From: Phylloscopus collybita
Taxonomy: Eukaryota; Chordata; Aves; Passeriformes; Phylloscopidae
Reading direction: 5' to 3'
Length of the DNA stretch: 64,000 nucleotides
Assembly (NCBI GenBank): GCA_027886175.1
Contig: JAJNNQ010000137.1
Location: 30,366,001 to 30,430,000 of the forward strand
Shown: positions 13,156 to 26,300 of the stretch, piece by piece
Position numbering within the stretch: the stretch's first letter is position 1
How the letters are laid out: the number at the start of each line of letters is the position of its first letter
Notes under the pieces: model-generated
Seen by the model: only the letters and a program-made list of their open reading frames with translations
Told to the model about the DNA's origin: nothing
Database searches by the model: none
Made by a program: the position numbers and the translations under genes

Positions 13156-13223
13156 CAGCTGCTGACAGAACAGCCCAAAACAGCTAAAAATAGTGACTGA
13201 GTCACTTCAGCTGAGGATAATTA
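13156..13223 (+). promoter_or_regulatory. Dense transcription-factor motif cluster (E-box, MEF2, AP-1, homeobox core)
   Basis: Within 68 bases, in order: CAGCTG E-box at 13156-13161; CTAAAAATAG, a full match to the MEF2 consensus, at 13184-13193; TGAGTCA AP-1 core at 13198-13204 inside the near-palindrome GTGACTGAGTCAC; a second CAGCTG at 13208-13213; and TAATTA at 13218-13223. Paired E-boxes around a MEF2 site are characteristic of muscle enhancers, and the AP-1 palindrome also resembles MAF half-sites. No target gene is visible in the window. Enhancer activity is an inference from motif content alone. Confidence 0.3.
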
Positions 13224-15657
13224 GAAAAATAAATGAAAATTAAACTTGGATTGGGCAGTCAGTCTTCCATCAAACCCTGTGTTTTGCTACTTTGCTCCTA
13301 CAAAACATGCAACTCTAAGTGTTAAGGAAAGTTGCCATTCAGAAAAGAAAAGAAAAAAGAACCAAAAAGAATTAATTCCTTATGATGCAAATAAGCAAAG
13401 TGTATGGTGGGCAGTGCCTGTTATGACAACCAAGTCTTCCTATCTGACAAGTTTTGTATAACACCAACTTCATCTTTAGTTTGCAACATTAATAAATTGT
13501 ATTCTGAGCTGCAATCAGAGTACTTACAGTCATAGCAAAGGAAACAGAAAATAGAATGAGAACTGTTTTAAAAGAAGGAAGCCCGATTAATATTAAGGCA
13601 AATAAGCTATTGTCTACACAGTGGTTTTAAATTTGATTTAGCTTGTAACAAATTGTAACAGTGCCCACCACAATGTCTTATATTTAGTGCTTTCCTTTGG
13701 GGTGAAATGGAGGAATAATCCATTTTTCTAACCTGATTCAGATACAACAATAATGGTATTTACTATTTACTATTTATGTTATTAATAAAATATATTTTTT
13801 TTAACAAATCGTATGTCTGCTGTGTTCTTGAAGAGCCTCTGCACTGCTGTGGAACATGACAAGGAGTTTGTTAGACTGGAGGGATGAAGAGTGTAGCCAT
13901 AAAAATCTGTCATGCTTGACTTATAATTATCTTCTTTAGTTTACATGTGGCTTATTTATATGCATTTCATCAGACTAAATTCTAATTAAAACTGAACAAT
14001 AACTTTTCAGTCATAATGTTCCTGCATCTTCTCTTTAACAGCAATATTTTAAGGAACATATTTGTGACTTCCCCAAGTTCTGGAGCGGTTCTCCTTGTTT
14101 AAGAATTGGGATGGAACTGACTAAATATTTGTAATCAATAAAGAGTATTTGGCTTATTTTTGGAGTAATTTTATTCATTCTTTGTATATACTGAGATGAC
14201 TTAATTTATACTGAGGTTCTTGAACAGATGTTTTCACAGAACTTGCCTGAAGTTTTAGTTTAAATAATTATTCCTAAAAAGGAAACAATGGCTTGCTATT
14301 GGCTGATGTTAACTCTTTGCTATTCTTGTTGTTCCTAAGTTTGGTTCTGCCTGGATGTTACAACGATGCTGTGTGGCTTTGATTACCTGCATGCTATTAT
14401 ATGGGAAAGGGCAAAGTGATTATTTGAACTGTAGATTGTGTTTGCCTGATCTCTGACATTTAAGAACAATCTAGCAACCTAGAAATCTGAATGAACATTT
14501 TCAAAGCAGAAGAAAGGAAAAGCAGCTTACAATACAGAGCGCCTCATTCCACTGCAGACTTGTCTCCCTTTAAGGATTTGTGGTTTTAGTTCTCATTGAG
14601 ATCTGTTGCTTTTAGTAGTGTATTGCAATAACCTCATGTATGTGTGTGGATAACTTTGCTGTCAGTGAAACCTGAAAGCGTTCATCCACATCCCCAGGGA
14701 AGGGGCTCTCTTAAGACATACTTATTAATTCTGACTTTCTCAAGGAGTATCTGTCTTCCCCAGCAAGTCATATCTTCTGTTCTTGGCTGTGGCTCGCCAG
14801 CCTAGCAATGTGAGTTGAAACTGGCTCTCACCTAAGTCATGCCTATTTGTGGTAGAGCCTAGATTTAAAGAACAAAACCTTCCTTTCCTCCTTTAAATGT
14901 AAAGCAGTGTCATGATATTTGATGACAGTCTCGATGAAGTATCTGAAAGACTGGCTTCTTGAAAACAACATGTGCACTTAAAAACAATAATTTAGTCTTC
15001 CTTTCTGATATAGAAAACCTACTTACTATGTAACTTTCAAATCCTTTTTTAAATATAGACTTGCTTGTAAAAAATGCATAAAACATTAGAAACTGAAATT
15101 CCCACCACGGTGCTTCAGTTGTTCCTGTGGTGTTTTGCCTGTCAGGTTCTGGTGAGGCCACTAGGGATGAAAAGATGGGACAATCCTAGACTTTTCTCTG
15201 AGAGGCAGGAAATGTTGTTGCTATATGTATATTCTGCTGCTTCACCAGTAACGCTTCCCTTCCTCACCTCTCCACTGTCCCAATTTGTCTGTGTGTCCAG
15301 AAAAAGCTGTGTTGAAATCAGCTCATTTGTCTACCTGCAGATGTCTGCTGCTAATGATTTTTTTTTTTTGTTCTCTACTTGCTTGGACTGTACATGAAAC
15401 ACCAAACTAGATATGAAATGACCTATATTATGCCATATGATCTTCATTTAGGAATTTAAATTTAATTGTTCTTGTGTAGGCTGGTAGATATTAATTTCTG
15501 AGATGAATATATGTAGGGTAGGCAGTGCTTAAATTTTTTTGGATTGTGCATTTCAATTTTTGCACTCTTCTGCCAGAGTATAGGATGTACATTGAATGTC
15601 AGATCTAACTTCCACTGAAGTCAAAGCAGAAAGGGAAGAATTTGACTCTTATGTAAG

Positions 15658-15675
15658 AATAAATAAATAAATAAT
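15658..15675 (+). repeat. Short (AAAT)n microsatellite
   Basis: About four AAAT units in a row. Simple slippage repeat. Confidence 0.8.
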
Positions 15676-17557
15676 TTCTCATTCTGTTTTGCTAACTTTT
15701 AATTTTATCATATAAGAAATAAAAAAAAAACCAATGAAAGAGAAGAAATGCCTCATATGTAAGTGCTTGTATTGAATATGTTTTACAAACTGAAATGAAG
15801 TGTTTTCTTTTGGAGTATCATTCTTGCTATGTCTCTGTTCCCAAACATTTATGATTTCAACCAGAATATCAGCACTATGTATAATAACATGAACATTCTT
15901 TTGAAATACAAGCTGAAGAGATGAGGGCAAAGGGAAAAATTGTAATTTCTTTTTAAACAAAGTACTGTATTGTGAGAAAAGTACTGTACTCGCTCTCAGT
16001 TCAGTTGAAAAAAAAAATCACAAAACTTTTTTGTCAAAACTGAAGGGGTTTTTCAACTCATCTGTTATTCATCAGAGTTGTTTCCCAGGAAACTGAATAG
16101 GAGAATAACAAAGTATCTGGATTAAAAAAATGTAATTTGTCATGTTAAAAAATGTACCACTGTGTTTATAGTAGTGCAAGGCCAGCCAATAGATCACCTG
16201 AAAGTGTGGAAATTGGAAAACGGCACTTGCCAGTTATGGAAAATCCCATTGCTCAGAATTCAGATGTTTTGTAAAGGAGGGAATTCTCTTCAGAAGATTT
16301 GGCTGAATTTTTTACATTCTTGTATTATCTCATTCTGCTCAAGGAATGTAAACAGTGCTCATGTGTCAGTATAGCTGTTGCAGCTGGATGGCCTTTAGGA
16401 CTGGGATTTTTAGAAAAATGAAGTTGTATCCTCCATGTGATGCTTATAACTGGCAGCTCTAAACAATAAAATTTCCACTGTGATGGGTAAGGTATGACAG
16501 ACAATTTGTTTTGTGTTGCCCCATTGCTCTGTCTATTGTGATTTGCTGAGGAATTAATCCCGGGCTGGATATGTAATCAGATTTGATGCCTGACTTCCTG
16601 CTTTCCTAAAGTGACCAATTAAGATGCCATTAATTAGAAGTGAACAAGTATGAAAGTTAAAAAAAAATAAAATCCCCTTTTTATTGTTTTTTTCTAGTAT
16701 TATTTATTAGAAGATTGAAAAGTTTTGCTTGTAATGATTAGAAAACATTTGCTTTTCCTCATCACTTTTATCTACAAAGCAGTACTATTGTAATCCTGCA
16801 CTATTCTTCTTCTCTGGCTACCTTGCAGAATATGATCTTCTCAGCAGCTGGGGGCTTTGGACAGGGAATTGCATAGATATTAGTCACCCTTCTATTTTCT
16901 TACATCACCAGAGCCACCCTTAGCCATGCATTCCTATTAATTCCTTTTCTCAATGTTATGATTCTGACACAAGAAATCAGTGGAGATACCTGAATTCAGG
17001 TTGGAAAAAACCATATTTCTGGAAAACAGTCCAGAACAGTGTATCTAACTGTTCATCTCAAATGCAGCTTTTAAAATTTGTCCTTTATACATCTGATATT
17101 AACCAGAACAGGACAAGCAAACATGAACTCAGGACTCAGTACTGGACAGCTGTCTACTTCTTTGGCCTTATACTTACTCTGAATATTGTATTCTTTCTCT
17201 CTATAAACCAGCCCAGCCCCAAAGTAAGAATTCATCCTTGGCTCTCTCTTCCCAGTAGTAGAATTTTTAAGGCAGGGGGTGGTAGGTGAGAATGCTGTTC
17301 CTGTACTTAGCAAGAATGGGAAAAGTGGTTGAACTTGTCGCATGCTGTGGTCACAACCACTGCGTTTTGGACAAAGCTTAACCCAGTTCACAGGCACAGT
17401 TTGGAAAAGAGTGCTCAAAAAATGCATGGGAGTCTGAGACTCATTTGACTGATGAGAACTTGGACACCCCACAGTTTAAGCAGCGGGGTGGAGATCTTGT
17501 GGATCACTTGCTTGAACTTGCATACACAAAGTTCTCCTAAATTGCTCTAAGTAACTA

Positions 17558-17567
17558 TTTATTTATT
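17558..17567 (-). terminator. Candidate polyadenylation signal, minus strand
   Basis: On the minus strand this reads as two overlapping AATAAA hexamers (AATAAATAAA). It lies about 180 bases after the stop codon of the exon-like segment at 17742-18011. That spacing suits a short 3' UTR. The hexamer is common in AT-rich DNA, so its value depends on the exon being real. Confidence 0.25.
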
Positions 17568-17737
17568 CATTTAGATTAGGCCCTTTCTTTTTCTCTGCTG
17601 CAGTCTTCATCCAGAAAAGAATAATAACAGAAATTGCTACCTCTCCAGGGTGTTGTGTAATGAGTATTCAAAGGCTTGGAAGACACCCACCTATGATGAC
17701 AGCAGGGGTTAGTAGGTAATGAGCACAACTAATTTAC

Positions 17738-18011
17738 CTGGTCACTGCAGATTTTGGTCCAGTAGCAGCAAACTGAGGGAATAGTTATTTTTACCACCTT
17801 CTCCAGATGCTTCTTGATATTGATGAGAATTTATACGGAAGAACACTTTTTCTTCATGCATCTCACTCTTTGATTTCTGTCTTGTGTGCACATTCACTTC
17901 AAATTTGCTCAGTCCAGACGTAGCGGACAAACCTATTTCTTGATACTTGCTGCCATTTCCAATAAAGTGGGATTTCCGCCTCCTCTTATGTAAATGTAGA
18001 AGCACACTTAT
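17738..18011 (-). other. Most exon-like segment: possible last coding exon of a membrane protein
   Basis: On the minus strand a CATTTTTGACAG acceptor precedes base 18011. From there 89 sense codons run to a TGA at 17742-17744, with intronic stops just upstream, so the open frame starts right at the splice site. The peptide begins ISVLLHLHKRRRKSHF, like the end of a transmembrane helix followed by a basic stop-transfer patch. It continues as a polar tail with two Y-Q-E motifs (SKYQEIG, HQYQEAS) and ends LLLLDQNLQ. A CAG|GTAAAT donor follows 4 bases after the stop, so the segment could also be an internal or noncoding exon. An AATAAA pair lies about 180 bases downstream. I could not name the family, and no extracellular or membrane exons were identified upstream (higher coordinates). 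Exon status is an inference. Confidence 0.3.
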
Positions 18012-20630
18012 CTGTCAAAAATGAAAATGTGTGTGTACGTGTACCCTGGTGCAAAAAGTGGGGGTCATTGTTGTGGATAGATTTAATACCAGTGTACAAG
18101 ATTAGCTCAGTCATATACTTTTAAATTAAAAGGTCTGTAGGTAAAGTGTTTTAGAAAAGCATATTCCAGTTTTATGTTTCATTAACGAAATGACTAATCT
18201 TAGTAAATGTTACAACAGTGCTGATGGAACTTGAGCTCTAATCTATGAATACAGCATTATAATTTACAAGAGTAGCTGTTCTTAATAAACATCAAAGTGC
18301 ATGTGATTATTATGTGACTTTAGCCCTTTTTTTCCCACGATACTATAGTTAATCTTGACAACAGCTAGCATTAAGTGCAGTGACTTAACTCCCCTGATGA
18401 TAAAGTTTAAAAATAGCTTTGGTTCAGCTTGTTCCACTCTGCCATTATCCTCCATCACTTGGCTCAGCGGGGTGACCTTCATTCTCTTGTCTGGAGGCAG
18501 GGCTTGGACATGCTGGACACTGCCTTTTGGAGGCTGTTTTGCCTGAGTGTTGGGAAATGGCGCTGGGACAGGGAACTGCATGAAACATCCCCTTTTCTTG
18601 CACAAGAAGACCACCATTTTGAATATAAGCTTAGGTTGTGTTAGTATTTGGAGGTTACCTTTACGTTTCTCTGAAGTTCATTGATCTCAAAAGCAAAGCA
18701 AAACAAAACTAGAGCAATTGTAAGATTTTTGGAGCAGGGAATGCCTTTCTAAAAAAGCAGATGTGGAGTAATGGAGGTGCTCTGTTGTGGCTGGAATTGG
18801 GTAATGTTTCGTGTTGCTATGGGTACTTAGCAGCATGGTTATAGAGCCCGTAACTGCGAGATGCCCTGCGGCTGGGCTTCTGCAAAGGTGTTCTTCTTTT
18901 GTCTAAATAGTCTTGATGGGGGCTTCAGTAATAACTTGCGAGAGGGGGGAGAATTTAACTTCAATCTTTCCTGGTTGAAAAGTGCTACACACAAGAGTAT
19001 ACTTTTGGGGGGTTTGAGGCACTGTTGTGTTCCAGACAAAGGAAACAAAAGTTCCCTAAACAGGATTGAGACATGGTTTGCCTCTGCAGATCTCACCCAT
19101 ATTTTACCTCCTCCTTTCCACTGATGGTATCATCTGCCAAGACCAGAACTGAAAAAATTGAGAAATTCCCTTAAAATACAGATGAGCACATTGCATACAA
19201 AGATTTCATTCCATTGGCTGGCATTTGCAGTCTTTCCTTCTGTTCTCTTTTCACCCTACCCTTGAATTCTCAAGTTGGTTTGAACAGGCCATTTTCTGAT
19301 AAAACCTATTACGGCATGAGTCCTTGTAACATTCTAAGAAGAAAATACAGAGCTGAATCATGAAACTAATAAAAGTAATACTTATCATGGTCTATGGACA
19401 GATAGAAATACATTGGTAACACAGTATTGTTGTTGCATTTACTGAACTCTTTAGTTTACTTTCAGTCTTAATGGGCAGATGCATTTGCTCTTTTTGCAAA
19501 CAAAAGAGTATTCAAAACCCCTAACTAGAAACAAATGATCACACACTGTACCTGTATTTCTTGAACTAAGAACAGAACAAAATCAAATGTTTTTGTCAGG
19601 CATTCTTTATAATTGTGCATTCCTGCACATAGAGACCCAAGCAGGATCCTTCTCAAATGACACAGATGATTATTATTTTGTTCCCAAGGGAAAGTGGTAT
19701 TATAGCATCAGTATTATCCACTGGTAAGGAGGTGCTCACAGATGGAAAGAGGAGGGGTAAGACAGATATGAGTGACTACCCTGTGGCAAATATTGCTTTA
19801 AAAATGTTTTCATGACACTTCAAAGAGTCTGAGTGAGGGGATCATGTGGTAATACTGTCTAACGCTTGCTTTAAACAATAGGGACTTTCACCCCAACCCT
19901 GGATAACCCTGTTAATATTGCTGGTAGTTTCTTTTCTTGGTGCCAAGTACATGATTAAGACACTGATTCAACAAATCAGAGGTGATCATTTCACCAGAAA
20001 GCATCATATGATAATGAAAGGTTTCTGAGAGGGAGGTCTCCTCACTTCTGCACATCTGCTTTCTCCTTCTCTCTTACCACAGTCTCAACCACCATTGTTA
20101 ATATCTGCAAAGAGCTCTAAAGAAGAACTCTCTGACAGTGGTTAAGCATTTTAACAGATGATTGTTAGATGAAAGAATGGGTAAATGTTGCCAGTGACAT
20201 ATATTTGTTTTTTGTTCTCAGATGTTATGTGGTGACTTTACTTTTTTGTTGTGGCCAAGAGAACAGGTGTAGCAGAGTCCCAGACCTTGCTGTCTCTTTG
20301 AGAAGGTTTCCTTGGATCTTTTGCCTGCCTGAAGACTGGAAGGGTTTACTGATTTGCCCAATTGTAGGAGCAGTTCTTCTGGTTTCACTAGAGATCTAAT
20401 ATGGAAAATATTTCTGAACGGTTCCCTTTGCTTGTAACAAAAGCAGAAATACAAATACTTGTAAAGAGACGTAGTAAAGCACCATTAACTAATTTTTAAT
20501 GTGAAAACGTGCGTAAAAGAATTGTCTCTGCAGCCGGGTGATACACTAAGTTCTGATATGCTGTTTCTTCACAACTATGGGGAGGGTTTCTCAATTAGGC
20601 TTCTAGACCAAAGACCTTTGTTTCCTTTTC

Positions 20631-20683
20631 TTTTTTTTTTTTTTTTTTTCTTTTTTTTTTTTTTTTTAATGTGTGTGTGTGTG
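20631..20683 (+). repeat. T-rich tract followed by (TG)7
   Basis: T19, one C, T17, then AA and seven TG units. A poly(A) tail of a minus-strand retrocopy was considered. Nothing gene-like follows on the plus side, so a microsatellite is the simplest reading. Confidence 0.9.
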
Positions 20684-23292
20684 GATGGTCACAATTTCAG
20701 TGACATGTTTACTTCTTATTTTGTGCATACATATTAGTGATAGTTTTCCTTTTTAACTGAGCAGCCAAAATGAATGCAGAAAAGGGAGAACTGCATGGAC
20801 AAAAACCTAAAGAAGGAAATGTGCTTATAACCCCATTAATTCCAGCACATGAAAATTTTCTGATCAAAGCCCAAAACCTGTTTCCTACACTGATAGCATG
20901 TGAGGAGTAAGTGGCTTTGTAAATGAGCTGCTGCTCTAGTAAAGCCTTCAAATCTCTCTTCTACTGTTGTAGTGCAGTATGGCCACAACTATTAATCTCT
21001 TCTTGGAAGCAATGATCAGCAGCAGTGAAAAATGGTATTTTCCAAGGGGAAGGCTCTCTTGTTGGGTGAATGAAAAGGTAAGATGCCTAGTAAGAATCTG
21101 TGCCCAGCTGCTTGGGGGAAAAGCAGTACTGTGATGGGAGCCAGGCCAAGGAGAGTGTGCATCAGAGGTGAAATGATCCTTCCCTTGAACCTTCCTCTGG
21201 ACCATTGTGCTCATTGTTAAGCACTTTAAGAAATACAGAGGTCAGATGGAGACCACAGTTTATTCTGCCATGGAAATGACCAGAGATATACTTAAAATAC
21301 GATGAAGGACAGAAAAAGCAAAACTGTTCACTTTTCTCTGAGGAGTGAAGGAAAATGTTCTAATCTTCAAACCAGTAAAAAGTTACTGCAGAACAAAAGG
21401 CAATGTAGTATTGTTAGACATCCACTGTTAGTAGGACAAGAAGTAATGGGGATACATTTTAAAAAAAGATGTTTAGGCAGGGAGATTCAGTGGAAAAATG
21501 TAGTGGGAAATATATTCTCAGGAAAGGTTAGTGAAATGTGGAAAGTGATTGCCTGAAGTTTGTAAAGCTTTCAAAAACAAGTCTGAGAAACATCTGTCAT
21601 AAATGCTGTATAGTCAGTCCTTATAGCACAAAGAGTTCTCAGACCTCCTCTGAACCCTTTTTTTTTCTTGTGATTTAAATGCTGGATATTTTTTAGCCTT
21701 TCTTATAAAGGTTTTATCCATCAAATTGATTTTTTTTCTCTTCACCTATCTTTGTTTAAAAATCAGCTTTGTTCTTAGTATTAGGAGTTTTTTCTTAATG
21801 ACATTTGATTTCTTGTTTATAAAATAATAAACCATTTTCATAAAGTGCTCTATCAAACAAATTTGTCTCTGCTGTTTGAGGATATAAAATTGGTTCTTTT
21901 TTTTGTGAAGAAAATGCAGATGCTATGTTGTCCATCCACCCATGTTAAAGAGTTACTTAAGCTACAATAAACAGGCTAGAGTCATTAAGTTTACAAATAG
22001 ACCCCTCCTGTATTTATTTGGGGTGCTTGTGGGAGCAGAGTGGGGCCATTTCAGTGTACAGGTATCTGGAGGATGGCAGATGCTCAAAGTGAGTGGAAAC
22101 TTCCTTTTACTAGTAGTTACTACTTAAGAGACTGATGACATTACAGGTGTAATTAATGAAGTCAGCTTTGTAGGATGATAATGAATTGTGATATCTATCA
22201 TGTTATCCAGATTACTTAGCATAACCATGTCCCACATCACTGTTTATTGCTTGTTATCTTTCAGTGTGCCAATGCTTGATGCACTTTGCATTGGTAGTTA
22301 GATAATCAAATTGGACATTACTCTTAGTTTTAATAGAAAGATTTTGTTGTCCATCTCTTCTTTATCCTAATTCAGCAAGTAGGCACCATCCCAAACCTTC
22401 GTCCTTAGACATGATGGATGCCTGTCTTCTAAGCTTGTCTCTGTCACAGATTTGACGTGCAACTCTCAGCAAATTGGGTCTTCCTTCTGCTCAAACGGAT
22501 GTTGCTCACCTATTTTCAACTTTTCCAGATAATATGTTTGATTGTTATATTTTGCATACGGCCTAGTGCAGCAGCTGTAATTAAACCTGGCAGAAGTCAA
22601 TGGAGAGGCTAAATGATCCAGGGTGCTGCTAATAGTAAAGCCAAAATAGACTTCTCAGAAAAGTAACCCGAGTCCTTCAGTGCACTCTAAAACCACAGTG
22701 ACCTCTTTTCTGAAGACCAGTTTTAACTTCTTCACGTTTGTGAGGCATTTCATCCCTTGCTTCAGAGACCTCAATTGAAACAGTATCTTCAGTACTCTTT
22801 TCTTTTACTTTTTTCTTTCCATTTTCTTAGATATTCTTGGACCATGTTTCTTTGCACAGTGTGCTACACAGAAGACCAGCACTGTTTGAGGACAGAGACA
22901 GCACTCTTGTTTAAATAATGATCTAATGTTATTCATCAATGAAGAATTTTCAAGTATGTGAAAGGGGAATACCCAGGTAAAGTGATAAGTGCTCTGGCTG
23001 TTATTTGCTCTAACAGACAAGTTTGCTCCATTTGTTTATTTATAAGATCCTTTTTGATTCAGTGTAAAGATTTCACACAAGTTGATGGTACTTGTAGGGG
23101 GAATCTATTTCTATATGTTTAATATTCCAGAGAGTTCAGGCTCTTTGAAGATGTTATGAAATGTCCCCACAGTGCATCAGAGTGAAGAAGAAATTTCCCT
23201 TTTGTAATACCATCTGTGAGATTCTCAGAAACTGAGAGTCCTGGCCAAAATAATTCCAGAGGGACTGAGATGAGCCAAAACTAACATGATTA

Positions 23293-23340
23293 AATATCTA
23301 TATCTATATCTCTATCTCTCTCTCTATATATATATCTATA
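23293..23340 (+). repeat. Compound ATCTAT / CT / AT microsatellite
   Basis: Interrupted ATCTAT units pass into CTCTCT and then TATATA. It is likely polymorphic and has no coding content. Confidence 0.9.
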
Positions 23341-26300
23341 AGCTTACATGAAACTTTTCTAGGAGGGATTTCTTCAGTGAGCATGTGGAATTTTTAAAAC
23401 TGAAATAAAATGAGTGTCAGTCCCTCAAACATTTGTCCATGGCATTTGCCACAATCTGAGGTATATGCCAAGAGAGAGTGGGATAGTAGTGTATATTATG
23501 ATGAAGAGCAGCTGGGTTCTCTTCCCTCTCATGAGCAGCTTCTGCCAGATTGTTGTATTCTTGGTCTGCATGTTTGGGATGCAGAGCGAGTTAGATTAGA
23601 ATAAATTGCATGGAAGCAGCCTGCATAGTTTTGAACACATCTTCAAATTTGAAAAAATGTTATTACATAACTTCTGGTCATTTGCTGTGATGAAATCTAA
23701 CCTCTTGGTGACTCCCTGAACTGATTTCCCAGATGCCTGTCAGGCATTTTGGATCTTGGCAAGAAGCGCTCATCTTCTGTTGCCTCCAGTGACAGCTGGG
23801 AATTGGACTGCTCTCCCTCTTACATTTTATTTCTTTAGAAGGCTTTTGAGAAGCACGAGTAAACCCTTACAGATACCAAAACTTCACACAAGTGGTCTTT
23901 ATCCCACAGTTGCTTTGCTCACAGTTTAAGCACAGGCTTTTGCAGGCAGAGAGCGAAGCAGAGTTGCTAAAGCATCTCCTGTCTGAAGGTCAAAATGCCC
24001 TTGGGACTCCCTGGAGTCTGTCTGAGCTGGATAAGCTATGCTTTTTTCTTCACTGAGATCCTGATTTGGGTGGTATTGAAAATCTCTGAAGCAAAAAGGA
24101 GTTGCTGCTCTTTTCATAACTTATTTTTTCCTCTGTTATCTCCTTGGTTTAAACCTAAGATTTTTTTTCTGTCAGTTCATGTTTTAATTTTTGTTACCAT
24201 CCTCCATATATGCCTTATCAAACATCACCAACATTGATGTTCTTAGGGTTTCCTTAATCAGCCAGAAAATAAAGAGCTGGGTTTTTTTTCTTTCTTCTAT
24301 CCTCTCACTATCTAAAAGCAAAACAAGATTGTGTAGCTGTTTTAAAGATCTTTATTCTATTGCCCTCAGTATTTTTACTACTGTGAGAAAATACAAAAAT
24401 TCCTGAGTTTTCTAGTAGACTTCCCAATGATTTTATGATGATAGAGTTGGGACTGAGGTGTCACTGCTCTGCTGTGGATAAACCATCACCCACTGGCAAA
24501 GAGAAAAGAGGTCCAGGGCTTGTTAGAGTCTCCAAGAAATTTTCTGTCTGCATCTCTTAGCTGGCAGGTGAAAATACTGACCTGCAACTAACACCTAGTA
24601 CTGTTATTGTGTGACAGACTAGGCTAAAAATTGCTAAAAAAAGGGAATAGTCTTTCAAATTTGTAAATGATAAAATGCAGTTTTCTGTCCTAGGAAAGAA
24701 AAGGCAGAAGATCAGTACCTCACAGCAGTTCCTACGGGGGAGCAGGAAGGGGGGAGCTGCTTGGCCCAGATACAGTCTGGTGTATTTGAGCAAGAGAGAC
24801 TGGGAAGAGAAAGGAGGAAGGAACTTTGATGAAATAGGAAACTTCTGAATTTATCAAGGCAAGTCCTCTGCACAGTCCTGGTGCTGAGGCCTCATATATA
24901 GTCTATGCTATTCTTAGAGCATGCAGCAGAACAATGGTTCCATTCGAAGAAGCTCTTTTATAGCTTGCCAATATAAAGAAGGCTGTGCAAAATGATATGA
25001 TCATGTAATTGAACACTGTAAATAGATACGCTGACCCAAACGATAGTTTTAAATTAGATCACTTTCCTGCCACTTCTAAACTTTGTAGACTTAACAGAAT
25101 GAGAAAGACTTGATTATTTTTTCTGGATTTATAAATGTTCATGTTACTTATATGTGATTTATGAAATCAAGTGATTTGATGGGACAATGATGGGAACCTT
25201 TTTTCTGTTCATTGAAGTAGAAGCTAGATTAATTCAATCCCTTTGTTAGTTTGACTTTAATGTACGGCTATGAAATTAAGATCTGTGTATCCTGCAAAAT
25301 CCAAACCTCAAACATAAAGAATACCATTCACTTTTTATGATGCTGCCACAGCTTTCCCTATTAATTAGGATTAATTTGGATTATTAAAATTGGTTCTGTG
25401 CAATGCAATAGAACTGGTGGTACAGGCTTGAGTCAGACAGATACAGCCTGCAATTGCATTTTGAATGACTGCTGCCAAGACAGGAAGTTAATATGACAAC
25501 CATTGCTGGCTGGCATGAGCCACAAAATGTCCTGGCTTGCACAGGCTCATGGAAGATGCTTGATTCCTTGTGTGCTGTGGGAAATGAACAGTGTTGCACT
25601 ATGGATGTGGGTTTTTTTAGTTCCTTTCCTAAAAGAGCCAGATGTGCCCCAGTGCAACAGCTTCTTGAACATGTTCCAAACTCCCTCAGAGTAGATATCT
25701 CATCCAGCTCCTTTTTACTTTCATTCTGAGCAGTGCAACAAGGGCCTGAATCTGCACTGCTCACACCCTGGTCAGCGCCTGTGTAGTCACAGCAGGGCAC
25801 TTGGCATGGTGGGAAGGCTTTGCCCTTGGCAAGGGATGGCATGCAGCAGGGTGTGGCCCATGCAGACAGGATGCTGATGGGGGTAGAGGAGGTGGCGCCA
25901 GAGGTGGTGCCTGGAGCAGCAGGTTCTGCTGTGAGGAATATTGTGAAGCCTCCTGATACTCAAAAACTGGGACAAGACTGGTAGTCAAGATGGAGCAAAT
26001 GTGGTGTTTTGATCTGTAGGATGACAGCAGAGCACGGTGTAGTTGAGTTAGGCAACATCCCAGAGTTCAGCTGTGTGCCCAGAAAATAAGAACTCAAAAG
26101 GTAAAACAAAACCAGAGTATGCCAGAAGTAGCAAACGGTCTGCAAAGCAGGCAGACATTTTCTTTGATTAACTGATGCTGGATTGCTGTGTGAGCAGGGG
26201 TGCCTGATCTTGGACAAAAAGAAATCTACACCTGGGAATTCCAGACACCATATTCCCCTTGAGATGTACAAAGTTTTGAATCATCCAGATGTGCAGTCTG

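Larger units (their letters stand above)
13224..17737. other. AT-rich gene-free DNA with possible conserved noncoding stretches
   Basis: No supported gene. Short repeats include an ATTTACT duplication near 13760-13780, a T12 run near 15358 and an (AAAT)n run at about 15658. Stretches at 14270-14470 and 16540-16640 carry several developmental-factor-like cores (AACAATGG, TAATCC, CCAATTAA, ATTAATTAG) and are candidates for conserved enhancers. A 133-codon minus frame at 17071-17472 overlaps a plus frame and resembles nothing known. Confidence 0.6.

Noticed and set aside
23410..23604. 64-codon ATG-started plus frame with balanced, protein-like composition
   Set aside because: It is short, another frame overlaps it almost fully, and it has no splice or promoter signals or recognised similarity.
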